A stretch of DNA of 64,000 nucleotides. Source: Hemibagrus wyckioides (taxonomy: Eukaryota; Chordata; Actinopteri; Siluriformes; Bagridae). The stretch is from positions 7,779,501 to 7,843,500 of the forward strand of contig NC_080727.1 of the NCBI RefSeq assembly GCF_019097595.1, in the 5' to 3' direction. Position numbers and translations under genes: made by a program. Each line of letters starts with the position of its first letter. Position 1 is the first letter of the stretch. The notes under the pieces were generated by a model. It did not search any database. It saw nothing but the letters and a program-made list of their open reading frames with translations, and was not told the DNA's origin. This document shows, piece after piece, positions 35,078 through 45,800 of the stretch.

Positions 35078-35410
35078 CTTCAATTCAATTCAATTCAATT
35101 CAATTCAATTCAATTCAACTCATTTGTATAGCACTTTTATCAATGGACATTGCCTCAAAGCAGCTTTACAGAAGTATAAAAACATGATAAAGTTTAAGTT
35201 AAGTTACTATATTATCTCTAAAGGGCAAGCCTGAAGCCTGTGGCAAGGAAAAACTTCTTGAGATGAAATGAGGAAGAAAATCTTCAGAGGAACCAGGCTC
35301 AAAAGGGAACCCATCCTAATTTGGGTGACACTGGACAGTAAATACTGTAAATGTTGATAATGTCCTTTCAACAACAGCAAGCAAGAGCTCTTGAGGAACT
35401 AATAGGTCAT
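35078..35410 (+). repeat. CAATT-ended interspersed repeat, copy 2
   Basis: Starts with seven to eight CAATT/TTCAA units (35085-35118), then GTATAGCACTTTTATCAATG, CTCAAAGCAGCTTTACAG, GGCAAGGAAAAACTTC, AACCAGGCTCAAAAGGGAAC and ACACTGGACAGTAAATACTG. Colinear with 1548-1880. Confidence 0.88.
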
Positions 35411-36412
35411 TGTAGTTTCTGAGTTATTTTATGTAGTGTAGTTATTTTATGCCATACACTGATGTAACCTAGTTAAAGCAACGCTCTGATACGTTTCAAC
35501 CTGTTCTTTATCTACATCATCTCAAGTATATACATGATTACCATGAGCAATAATAATATACTTTCCTGGTCCTGAGAATAGAATGGACAAAATGGGGAGG
35601 GCAAAGGGCTAGTTGAAGTGTAAGTGTAGTGAAAAGCTCTGTAAGTAAACATAGAGGTGACACTCATCCATTTCTCCTGATCACACCTGAAGAAAAAATA
35701 ATGTAAAACAAAAGTAAGGCCACAATAAGCCACTAGAACAGCTTCATAGATATTATACGCATCTCTGAAACTCTGGAAATTTCAAAATATATTCCCTCAG
35801 TTGATGTTTTGAAGATGGCGATTCAGTTGTTTTCATTTATATTTATATCAGACCATTCATTGAGCCCTTATGTCCATTTGTGTAATGTTTTAGCATGCTT
35901 TGTGACCTTTCCCTCTAAGGGGAAAAGCAAAATCCGCTCACAGCATAACTGACCCATTGTCCCACATTTTATTTAGTAAAGATCCTTTGTCTTTTATGAA
36001 CTGCATAAATCAGATTTAAGATGTTTGTCAAACCTACTGAACCCTTTGGATCATGGCTGAGATTTGCTCTTCCCTTCTTTAGAGAGAATCAGTTGGTTCT
36101 TTTTTTCACAAAGTCCTGCTCTTACAAGATGGCAAATTTCTGTGTACTGTTAGAATATTTCTCATGTATACCCTTATTCATTGATTTTATCACAAAAATT
36201 AGCATTTTTAGCCAAATTATTTTTCTATTGATTTGACCAAATTTATTTTGATTGTGAGGCAGTTTAATTATTGGTTGAATTATTTACAATTATTTTACAG
36301 GTTTGATAATAATACGTATAAAATATACTCTCTTTCTGTATGTAGTATGGGCTACACATTTATTGACAAAGGTCCAGACATGTGTCAATTCCACTTTTCA
36401 GTTTCTCAGTTT
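35411..36412. other. AT-rich non-coding DNA
   Basis: Nothing recognised. The frames here (71 to 106 codons) have no domain, and the longest ends in a GA tract. Confidence 0.5.
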
Positions 36413-36429
36413 CTATATATATATATATG

Positions 36430-36464
<35 letters not shown>

Positions 36465-36686
36465 CTTACACACTTTCACTGTGTCCAACCTGTTTAAGAA
36501 AAGCCATTCTTCGAAAGCAGACATTTGCCTCGAAATGGAATAGAAATAGCTAATCAGCAAAGCTAAATAGCTCCCATTATTAGCAGGATTTGGGTGAACA
36601 AACATACTTTCCATGCAATAATAACAACAACAATAATGCCTTTTTTAATTTCTTGGCTTATCTTTTAATCATAATTTTTTAAAAAT

Positions 36687-36719
<33 letters not shown>

Positions 36720-36722
36720 CTG
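36413..36722. repeat. TA/GA and TA/GT microsatellites
   Basis: TA then GA (36415-36461) and TA then GT (36688-36720), separated by unique AT-rich sequence. Confidence 0.93.
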
Positions 36723-37077
36723 TGTTCATTGGGATATATTGAATGTTGCAGTAATGAATGAATAAATAAATGAATGGATGTTCCTGAGTTACACAGGCAG
36801 TGATCACACAGGCAAACTCCACCCTGTTGTGTGTGTGGATTTTTGATTTGGTTGAAGAAAATGTATGAGGCATTTGAAAAAAAGAAGGCCTGGGTCATTC
36901 AAGCGGCTTAAAATTAATGCTGGTCTGTGGTGTGTGTGTGTGCGTGTGTGAGTATTGATCCTGCAGAGTTATTCTGCCGCCAGAGTTCATTAACCTCTGT
37001 GGTAATGACAAAACGTTTGTGGACAGCATGTCTCAGAGGGAGTGTGGAGCTGCAACACTACTGGAACGCTATTTAAT
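36723..37077. other. Unique DNA with a small GC-richer core
   Basis: The piece 36955-37060 is non-repetitive and GC-richer ('CTGCCGCCAGAGTTCATTAA'), flanked by a GT tract (36929-36950) and the CA tract that follows. Possibly regulatory; weak. Confidence 0.35.

Positions 37078-37132
<55 letters not shown>
37078..37132. repeat. CA microsatellite
   Basis: About 27 CA units with one G interruption. Confidence 0.95.
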
Positions 37133-37907
37133 GAAACAGAATTTCTCCTATGCTCTTCAGGTTCCTAGGTTCATATATTTGAAAAGACCTGATTTTGGCT
37201 CAGTCTATCATGGATATTTTTCAAGCACAAGAAGAAAATTGCCAGTAATTCAATTTCCACTTTCCTTAAAGTGTGATCTAATATCTGGATAGAAATATAC
37301 CCCCCCAAAGAATCTAATTATAAATAAATACAGAATGAATGAATTTAACAGTATTCAACCTGCCATTTTCCAAACCATAATAGTCATTGTGTCTTCCCAT
37401 TACACCGACTAGCACTCTCCTCATCCTCTGTCTCCTTCCCTCCATATCTATGAAGCAACTTCCTCCATAATTACCAGTTATTAATTTTAAATGAGTCCGC
37501 CGACGCACGGCACGGTTTTAATGCGGCCTGTTAATATCAGATCAGATGAGATTGGGAGAGGAGGATGATGGAGCGGATGTCTTTTTTTTTCATCCTTCTG
37601 TTGTTAAGGACAAAGTGTCTGCTACACCTCCGTGTACATGTCTTAATGCAAAGATGGAATCTGAGGATTTTTCTCCTACTTCCTTATCTCAATTAAGATG
37701 AACAGTGTATAAAAACAGTATATAAAGAAGTGGAGGCTCAAGCAGTTTCCCAGGAAATATTACGTAAGAAAAACAAACACTGGCTATACATCAGGTCAGG
37801 TTTGTTCAGAGTGTGACAGACAAATGTCCAAACCTGTAACACATTGCACAGTATGGCAAGAGGCTCATGCAAAATAGTCTTTCTCAATCACTCTCACATA
37901 CACACAC

Positions 37908-37912
<5 letters not shown>
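37133..37912. other. Non-coding DNA
   Basis: Single-copy. A short GC-richer piece lies at 37.49-37.56 kb. No repeat or gene recognised. Confidence 0.5.

Positions 37913-37962
<50 letters not shown>
37913..37962. repeat. CT microsatellite
   Basis: About 24 CT units, directly upstream of a GC-rich single-copy block. Confidence 0.95.
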
Positions 37963-37967
<5 letters not shown>

Positions 37968-37969
37968 CA

Positions 37970-38160
37970 CCCCTTTCAGTGGCTAAAGTGGCGCTTGTGG
38001 CAGCTGAAGTGTTGACGCCGATGTGCCGAAGCCTGCAATTCACCAATTTCACTGCTAATTAGCCTACAAAGCCAGCGCCTCCGGGGGAGGAAAGGATGGA
38101 GGGCAGTATGGAGGGAGGGACCGCGGGGGGTCGGAGCTGGCACGGCTGAGACATATGGCA
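37970..38160. other. Candidate conserved non-coding block
   Basis: GC-rich single-copy island of about 190 bp. It contains the palindromic homeodomain site CTAATTAG (38055-38062), several CpGs and a G-rich tract near 38.12 kb. Short frames on both strands have no domain. Confidence 0.4.
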
Positions 38161-38312
38161 CACTACCAGAGACTGGAAGGAGAAAATGGTGAGAGAGTGG
38201 GGTTATAGTAGTGCTACATTCAGAGAATGAGGAGAAACTAGAAAGTGGAGAGAAGCGGGAAGACAGGAGGAAAAAGGGAGGCAGTAAGGAAATGGATGAG
38301 GAGCAAGAAAAT
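38161..38312. other. Purine-rich spacer
   Basis: Plus-strand purine-rich sequence (GAGAA, GGAAG repeats). Nothing recognised. Confidence 0.5.
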
Positions 38313-38460
38313 TGTTTGCTCTGTCCTCTGGAGATTGTGAGCTTGAATTCTGATGATGTGATAGTAAAATTCTTCCTCTAGGTCTAGATTTACTCTCTCC
38401 CCTGTCAATCAGAACAGCACTAACCAATCAGAGTTGTCTGTAAGCTGAATGCACTTTGCT
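38313..38460 (+). repeat. SINE-like fragment (family S3)
   Basis: TCTGTCCTCTGGAGATTGTG, then GAGCTTGAATTCTGATGATG (decayed box B), then CCCTGTCAATCAGAACAGCA. A second copy with the same order is at 50140-50345 (ATCATGAGTTTGAATCCTGA, then CTTCCTGTCAATCACAG). This suggests a tRNA-type SINE. Confidence 0.55.
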
Positions 38461-39414
38461 CCAAATCTCTAGCTGTGTTGCAGCATGAGCAGCAGTTTAA
38501 AAATATACATTTTAGGTATCAAATTGAATACTTGCGCTATACGACGTCAGCTTGTAGTATAAATTGTGTTGTGTAGAGGTTTCACAGTGAAAATCCAACA
38601 AGAAGAAGTGCACCTCGAGAATCTGGATTATGCATTTATTCAACAAAAAACAAGTGTGTGATGCTGGACACTTCATTCACTCAACACTCACAGCTTTGCT
38701 TATGTAGTGGAAGAGGGGCGGGGCTACCAGGCACTGATTTTCAAGATCTTCAGTGACACTCTGGTAAACAAGACACATTATAAATGTCTTTTAAATTAGC
38801 TCACATTGTGTCAATTATTTTTCAACATTCAACAAAAATTCACTGTATTCTGATAAACCTAGTGGTGTCATATTGTATGACGTCACTTACCTTCGAATAG
38901 GAAATGGTTTGTGCTGCCACTTAGTAAAAAAAAACATTTGTAGCGATGTAATATTTCTAAAATTCATACATTCGAAGCTAGAGTTCATAGTGTATAATGT
39001 AAGTGTACAGTACATAGTACAATTAGTTTAGAGTGTATAGTACATAGTGTATCATGTGTAGTACATCATATGGGACACAGCATGTGGCATGGAGGTGGCT
39101 TTTGCAAAAAAAAAACCCAGTCAGATCCAATATGTATTAGAGTTAGCTAAAAATTATAGAAATTTTTTAAAACTGCAATAAAATAGTACAATAAATCATT
39201 AATTTTGAGTTGAGAGCACAGGATGATGGAGGGATTGAGGGATTTTCTACAATGTGCAGTATACTGTATGGGAAAACCTTTCACAAGAACTGTTCTAATA
39301 CGTACGTAAGTTTTAAAAGTTAAAGCCTCTACATTTTTTATTTTCTAATTTACTTATAGAAAAACTACATTAATGTCTGATTTAAAGACCAATAAATTTA
39401 CATTGTTGTTTAGG
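38461..39414. other. Unclassified, probably repeat-derived
   Basis: Contains TGACGTCA (38878-38885, a CRE palindrome) and, at 39000-39080, repeated 'TAGTACATAGTGTAT'-like words ending 'GGGACACAGC', a layout I associate with ends of non-autonomous DNA transposons in fish. No matching partner end was established. Confidence 0.35.
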
Positions 39415-39578
39415 ATGCCCTTCCTCACGCAACCCTCCCATTTAATCCGAGCTTGGGACCGGTACTCAGAGCTCACTCTTCAGTGGCTGGGTTAGCGCCC
39501 AGCCTAGGAATCAAACCCGGGCCACGGCAATAAGGGCGCAGGATCCTGCCGCTAGACCACCAGGAGACCGACTATAAA
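39415..39578 (-). repeat. tRNA-type SINE head
   Basis: The minus strand reads CTGGTGGTCTAGCGGCAGGA (box A), GGGTTTGATTCC (box B), then GGGCGCTAACCCAGCCACTG, CTTGGGAC and a GGGAGGGTTGCGTGAGGAAG motif, ending GGGCATCC. The same head is at 19470-19558. Promoter boxes are fairly well kept, so this is one of the younger SINE copies. Confidence 0.8.
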
Positions 39579-40454
39579 TTTTTTTAAATTTTATTTTTTA
39601 GTATCTTTTAGTATGAGTCTCGTTGTGGAAACACAAAAAAAAGCCAATAAAGGAAATATTAAAAAACAAAATGAAATTAAAAATAATGAGTTTAATAGAA
39701 ATTCTTCCTTTAATTTTACAGTATAAAATTCCAATCGAATGCTTTGTGGAATGAGTATGTAATACTAGACAGTAGCAGCACATTAGAACAGAAGGCAGGT
39801 CATTTGTGTAGTTGTGATTGTGTAGCATTCAGCATATTATTTCCCTTCCAAAGCAGCCCTTATGTGTTGAAATGATGCTTGGCATTTATTTGTGTGTGTT
39901 TGGACATTTGTTCCCTCTTTAAAATTGGCTCTTGGCTCAAACAACTTTGTTTACAACTCCACTCGAAGAACATTGTGGGGTGTGCTGACTGCAATGGTCT
40001 ATAGGCTGTGAAACATATTTTTCTCTAACTGTATATTTAGACAACAACAACAGCTTGTCTGCACTTTCCTGTCAGTTTCCAGCAATTATGATAATATCTA
40101 AATTAGCATATGTTGAATTTCAGCCATGTTGACTTATTGCAAGCTAGCAAAAGAGGCTAATGGTGCATCTTCTTTCTAACATTTATTATAATGACACCCT
40201 CTTTAAAAAACATTAAAATAAAAAACATCATGTAAAGATTGTGATTTTCATTACAATAAATGCCAGTAATCCAGACTCAGTAATCATACCATGATGTGTG
40301 ACACAAACGTCTGGGTCGGTAGGAAAAGAGATGACACAGTGGAGACACGCAGATATTTCATTACAGACCTCAACCTGAGAAATTAATACTGCTTGAATAG
40401 GGCTATTGCATGTGTGTGTGTGAGAGAGGAAAGTTGGTAGAGTGGGGATGCCCC
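39579..40454. other. AT-rich non-coding DNA
   Basis: Single-copy. Nothing recognised. Confidence 0.5.
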
Positions 40455-40690
40455 TTCATTGGGTACAGCTGCACCACATGCAGCCCTGGCACCTAACACT
40501 TCTCCACCTGCCAGCACTGTGTGTAAAACACACACACAAACACACACATACACACATGCAGCCTGGCAGCCAGTAAGAGCCCTAATGCCATCTCTGCCAC
40601 GCTGGCACCTGCCCTGCCACCTATCGCTAACAGCAACGGATTCCAGAGAGACTGAAACTTGGCACTATGCCCAGTGAAAGGCTGGAGTGG
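40455..40690. other. GC-richer block with CA tract
   Basis: Contains CA-rich 40526-40556 and GC-rich unique pieces either side ('CACTTCTCCACCTGCCAGCA'-like sequence). Frames on both strands are short and not recognisable. Confidence 0.35.
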
Positions 40691-40694
40691 ATAT

Positions 40695-40892
40695 ACTGCT
40701 CTCTCTATCTGTCTCGCCACCTCCCTCTTTCTATTTCTTCATCCTTCCTTTTTTTCCCTCCTCTCTCTTCTTTTGTTGTCTCTAAATCTTTCCTTCTCCC
40801 TCCTTTTCTTTCCTCTGAATCTTCTGATTTCCTTTCCTTCCTACCCCTCCATTTCTCTTCAGACGTCTCCCCTTCCTCTCCCACTCTCTTAT
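40695..40892. repeat. Polypyrimidine tract
   Basis: About 200 bases that are almost entirely C and T on the plus strand, with no simple period. Two overlapping 78-codon plus frames are Ser/Leu/Phe-rich and the minus frame is Glu/Lys/Arg-rich, the signature of strand-biased sequence rather than protein. Confidence 0.85.
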
Positions 40893-41446
40893 TAGCTTTG
40901 TAGTGAATTAGTATTAGCATTAAGTCTATTAGCATTAGACTGAATGTGTGATGTAGAACGGCAGCGAATGTCAGGACAAAAGCACTTCACGTTAACTGAA
41001 ACGACGACTTCTAAGCAGCGTTTTATATGGAAATGATTAGCTATATCGGCTTCTTCTGTCCCCGAACAGCGAATGTTTTCGATAAAGGGGGCTGGTTGTT
41101 AACTGGCTCGGAAATCTCCATCTAGGAAAATGAGCTAATACTAAAAAGAACTAAAAGAAATATGTGCACAGGGACATACAGTAGCTGAAGAGTACATTTT
41201 CCTTTATTCAACTTAACACCTGTATCACTATAGCCTTAGATTCCTTTTGGCTGAAAACATTGCCTTAATGGCAGTGTAAAGCAAACTGGACACTCTCTTC
41301 TGACCTTTGATCAACAAGCATTTCTGCTCCCTGGATGTTTTTTGTTTTCCAGACCATTCTGTGTCAAAGTTTATTATTCTTCTATATATGAACAAATCTA
41401 TACAGATTTCATAAAAAGTGGCCAGTGAATGTATATTAATATATTA
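40893..41446. other. Non-coding DNA
   Basis: Single-copy; includes a near-perfect DR1 (TGACCTTTGATCA, 41301-41313). Nothing else recognised. Confidence 0.45.
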
Positions 41447-41843
41447 ATATACACTCACCTCACATTCTATTATAAACACCTGTACACTTGAGTACATTAT
41501 TTTAACTGTTATCCAAACAGCCAGTCAGGTGGCAGCAGCACAAAGCATAAAATCATGCAGATACAGGTCAAGAGCTTTAGTTAACGTTCACATCAAACAT
41601 TTGGAAAAAATATGATCTCTGTGACTTTAACTGTGGCATGGTTGCTGGTGCCAGATGGTCTGATTAGTATTTTCAGAATATCAGAGTATTTCATCTGGGA
41701 ATATTCACAGGTTTATCTGACATGCATCTGCATGCCTTTATACATTGCCACATGACTGCTTGATTTGATAACTGCATAAATGAGTCGGTGTACAGATGTT
41801 CCTATTAAAATGGACAGTTATTATATATTGACTGGAGCATTGA
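41447..41843. mobile_element. Fold-back Tc1 derivative (family A copy 4), short
   Basis: The left end ACACTCACCTCACATTCTAT (41452-41471) leads into family-A leader (CACCTGTACACTTGAGTACA; 'AAAATCATGCAGATACAGGT') and 'GTGACTTTAACTGTGGCATG'. The right end, inverted, carries the same leader (TACAGATGTTCCTATTAAAA then TGGACAGTTA). Both arms are the element's 5' part and the middle is collapsed, giving a 400-bp MITE-like form. It has no coding capacity and would need a transposase from elsewhere. Confidence 0.82.
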
Positions 41844-42109
41844 GCATGTTTAGTCTTTCATTCAAACATTAGAAGCATCATAGCAGTCTAAAGCAACAAT
41901 GTAAAAATATAGCAGTCCATCTAGCATGAGCTCCTCCTGAACCAAGATCGGCTCACAGATCAGTGTCTTGGAAAACTAGATCATTACTACACTTTTTCTC
42001 TCAAAATTTTAAGTATTAAATAGGGAAAAAACTTGCCAGAGGATATATGGTGATGTGAAAGACCAGCCCATATCACAGGGACCTTTCAACAAGGTCACAT
42101 AGTCATACA
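41844..42109. other. Non-coding DNA
   Basis: Short unique stretch between the fold-back element and the nested LINE. Nothing recognised. Confidence 0.5.
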
Positions 42110-42496
42110 TGACACAATATTTGCATGTAACATGCAGCATTTTAACAGCTGCCCTTGTTCTTAGAGACAGAGGTGCTTTATAGTCTCTATATCAGGTTAA
42201 GAATACTGTTAGAAAATCTAAACAGTGCAAGTCATTTTAAAGCTTAGTGCAGAGGTAGGTCTGGGTATGGGAAAACAGCCAGTGACTCAGCTACTCAGCT
42301 GTCATTCCACCCTCTTGGTGCCAGTACTGAGAAGAGTCTTGTTGCATGTCTTTCTCTTGGGTAAGGGTTGTCTAGTCAATACCTGGGGGCTGGTCCATTT
42401 TTTTGTGTTGTAGGTAAGCATCTGATGGGGGGCACTGGAGGAGTATTTATTCTGTTGGAGGGGTTAGATGGCATGCAGAGTAAGATCTTTCAGTAG

Positions 42497-42781
42497 GCAG
42501 TGGTGGCTCAGTGGTTAAGGCTGTGGGTTACTGGTCAGAGGGTCAGGGGTTCAAGCTCCAGCACCACCAAGTTATCACTGTTGGTCTCTTAAACAAGCCC
42601 TTAACACTCTCTGCTCCAGAGGTGATGTGTCATGGCATTGCATTACAGGCATTTGGCAGTTGCTCTTGTCCTTGGTGGACCTGGAATTTGAACTCACAGC
42701 CTTCTGATCAGTAGTCCAACATGCCTTAAGCACTAAGCATTCCCACATGGCAGACCCTGGGATATGTGTAATGTATATTAT
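42497..42781 (+). repeat. tRNA-type SINE inserted in the LINE
   Basis: Head GGTGGCTCAGTGGTTAAGGC (box A) and GGTCAGGGGTTCAAGCTCCA (box B), body TTAACACTCTCTGCTCCAGA, then after an inner insert GACCCTGGGATATG and GTAATGTATATTATA. Flanked by ATCTTTCAGTAG (42485-42496) and ATCTTCCAGTAG (42782-42793), a 12-bp target duplication with one mismatch. Confidence 0.85.
42637..42745 (-). repeat. Second SINE inserted inside the first
   Basis: On the minus strand: GCTTAGTGCTTAAGGCATGT (box A region), GTTGGACTACTGATCAGAAG, GTGAGTTCAAATTCCAGGTC (box B), and a 3' end CCAAATGCCTGTAATGCAAT. It is the SINE family of 22976-23145 with an internal deletion. CATGGC occurs at both borders (42631-42636, 42746-42751), a likely 6-bp target duplication. 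Confidence 0.78.
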
Positions 42782-43135
42782 ATCTTCCAGTAGAATTTTG
42801 CAGTAGTCCAATCTTGAGATCACTTAGTGGCTTCTGTGTAGGTGTAGATGTATAGAATCCTCCTGATGTGAAGGAAAAACCTGCATGAGTCAGGTTAGAG
42901 ATATGAGCAGAGAAGGATTGGTTGTCCAGAACAACACCAAGGTTTTTTGTGCTGTCAAGAGAATTCCAATGAGGCTACAACTTCTTGAGGTCTTGCTTGA
43001 ACTTGTGATAGTGGGTTTGATGAGGAAGAGAAGAATAGCAAGCACTGTGCCTTGTGGGACGCCATGGGGATCACCTCCAAGTCACTTGATATGACCTTGA
43101 GAAATCAAAGAAGAAGAGAACCACATTTAGTTTGG

Positions 43136-43348
43136 GAGATCTAGCAGCATGGCCAGGCCACAAGGGCTGTTTTGCTTGTGAAGTGTATTGATTTGATTCA
43201 TAAGGGTAGTAATATTGCTGGACAGGATAAATATTACTTAGTCCAGTAAAGTACTGTTCAATCTCCTTCCATCCCGGAAGAGAACCAGCAGGCTCAGGGC
43301 CAGTTTTTTCCCCTACAACTATAAGCCTACTGAAATCCACACTATATC
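43136..43348 (+). repeat. Possible second LINE relic
   Basis: Around 43240-43330 the plus strand reads 'ATCTCCTTCCATCCCGGAAG' and 'GGGCCAGTTTTTTCCCCTAC', similar to the polyprotein end of another fish LINE group (SGPVFSP and SLLKST pieces, where related elements have FFP and LLN). The match is short and from memory. The left part is unrecognised. Confidence 0.4.
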
Positions 43349-43349
43349 A

Positions 43350-43576
43350 TTAGGACATTTATGTTCTGTGGATTGAGCTCAGAATATTGGGGGTCAAGCC
43401 CCAGGAATGCCAAGCTGCCACCATTGGGCCCTTGAACTAGGCACCCAACCCACCCTGCTCCAGGTTTTGCTGCATCATGGCTGACCCTGAGCTCTGACTC
43501 CAACTCCCAAGGATGGGGAATGCAAAGAAAGAATTTCACTGTGCAATAATGTATATGTAACAAATAAAAGCTAACT
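43350..43576 (+). repeat. tRNA-type SINE (family of 54.9 kb), old
   Basis: GGGGGTCAAGCCCCAGGAAT (box B), CAAGCTGCCACCATTGGGCC, CATCATGGCTGACCCTGAGC, AAAGAAAGAATTTCACTGTG, then ATGTATATGTAACAAATAAA. The wording is nearly the same as 54876-55115. The box A region has decayed. Confidence 0.8.
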
Positions 43577-44912
<1,336 letters not shown>

Positions 44913-44957
<45 letters not shown>

Positions 44958-45100
44958 CCTCCAGCAACAATCAGACAGAAATCATTTCTGTTCCGCTTTC
45001 AGAGTCCAGCCACTGAATGAATATGAATGAAAAGGTAAATCTATCTGAAACTCTCCTCCTTTAAACAATCTGTTTCCCTCCCTTCTGTCCATCCCTCCCT

Positions 45101-45131
<31 letters not shown>

Positions 45132-45135
45132 CCTA
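44913..45135. repeat. CT microsatellites with unique spacer
   Basis: CT tract 44913-44953 and CCT/CT tract 45090-45132, with single-copy sequence between. Confidence 0.93.
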
Positions 45136-45137
45136 TG

Positions 45138-45318
45138 TCTGGTGCGCTTTATTTATTCCTGGGCGCAAGCTGAATTTAATAAATATATGTAAATGTGTGC
45201 GGCGGAACATGACGAGGTGGTGCTTTGAGCGCGGCTCAGATTGAGGCTGAGAGCTGACCCGAGGTTAATCATTTTTCACTTCCCTATCACATTCAATTCT
45301 GCTGCAGCAGCCATGGCC
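45138..45318. other. Candidate conserved non-coding block
   Basis: GC-richer, CpG-containing single-copy segment between a CT and a GT microsatellite ('GCGGCGGAACATGACGAGGT', 'GAGCGCGGCTCAGATTGAGG'). No frame beyond the artefactual one that continues into the GT tract. Confidence 0.38.
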
Positions 45319-45325
45319 TACCTCA

Positions 45326-45800
45326 GTGTGTGTGTGTGTGTGTGTGTGTGCCTGTGTGCACGTGTGCTGGCTTCACTCATGCATGCATTTGAGTGTGTGT
45401 TTGTGTGTTTTTCTTGCATGTTTGCTTCACATGTACTTTCTTTAAATGTGCGTGTTTCTCTGCATGTTTGTTTCATGTGTGCTTTCCTTAAATGTGTAGT
45501 GTGTGTGTGTGTGCCTTTCTTAAATGTGTATTTGTGTGTTTCTCTGCATGTTTACTTCATGTGTGGTTTCTTTATAGGTGTAGAGTGTGTGTGTGTGTTT
45601 CTCTACGTTTGTTTAATGTTTGCTTTTCTTAAATGTGTATTATGTGTGAATATATGTGTGTGTCTGTTTCTCTGCATTTTTGCTTCATGTTTTCATGTAC
45701 GTGCAAATGTGTTTGTGTGTGCATATAAGCCCCCATACACTTAATATTATCTGTGTGTCTGTGTGTATGTACTCGTGTGTGTATGTACTCTTGTGTGCTG
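45326..45800 (+). repeat. GT tract and GT-rich minisatellite
   Basis: A GT tract (45327-45350) is followed by imperfect units of 45-80 bp, each with TTTCTCTGCATGTTTGCTTC and ending near CTTAAATGTGTA. Units begin near 45409, 45455, 45539, 45598 and 45667, with GT runs between some. The 167-codon frame over it is Cys/Val/Phe-rich only because of this composition. Confidence 0.88.

Larger units (their letters stand above)
42110..43135 (-). mobile_element. L2-like LINE fragment carrying nested SINEs
   Basis: The LINE reads on the minus strand. At 43063-43040 it has GVPQGTVL, the reverse-transcriptase motif of L2/CR1 LINEs. Downstream come QKTLVLFWTTNPSLLIS (shifted frame) and VISRLDYCKILLE at about 42823-42785, then, after the insert, decayed pieces matching the copy at 15 kb (CCAGTGACTCAGCTACTCAG; TCATTCCACCCTCTTGGTGC on the plus strand). 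The 3' tail at 42130-42210 is poorly kept. The insert 42497-42781 removes the middle. It is truncated on the 5' side and full of stops and frameshifts. Confidence 0.88.

Noticed and set aside
39415..39578. Possible tRNA gene from the box A and box B match
   Set aside because: The sequence does not fold into a full cloverleaf with acceptor stem and continues into a SINE body; the head also occurs at 19.5 kb.
42511..42714. Plus-strand 67-codon frame
   Set aside because: Runs through the nested SINEs and has no protein resemblance.
45241..45744. 167-codon Cys/Val/Phe-rich frame resembling a cysteine-rich membrane protein
   Set aside because: It is produced by GT runs and a GT-rich minisatellite; the residues follow the DNA period rather than any protein pattern.
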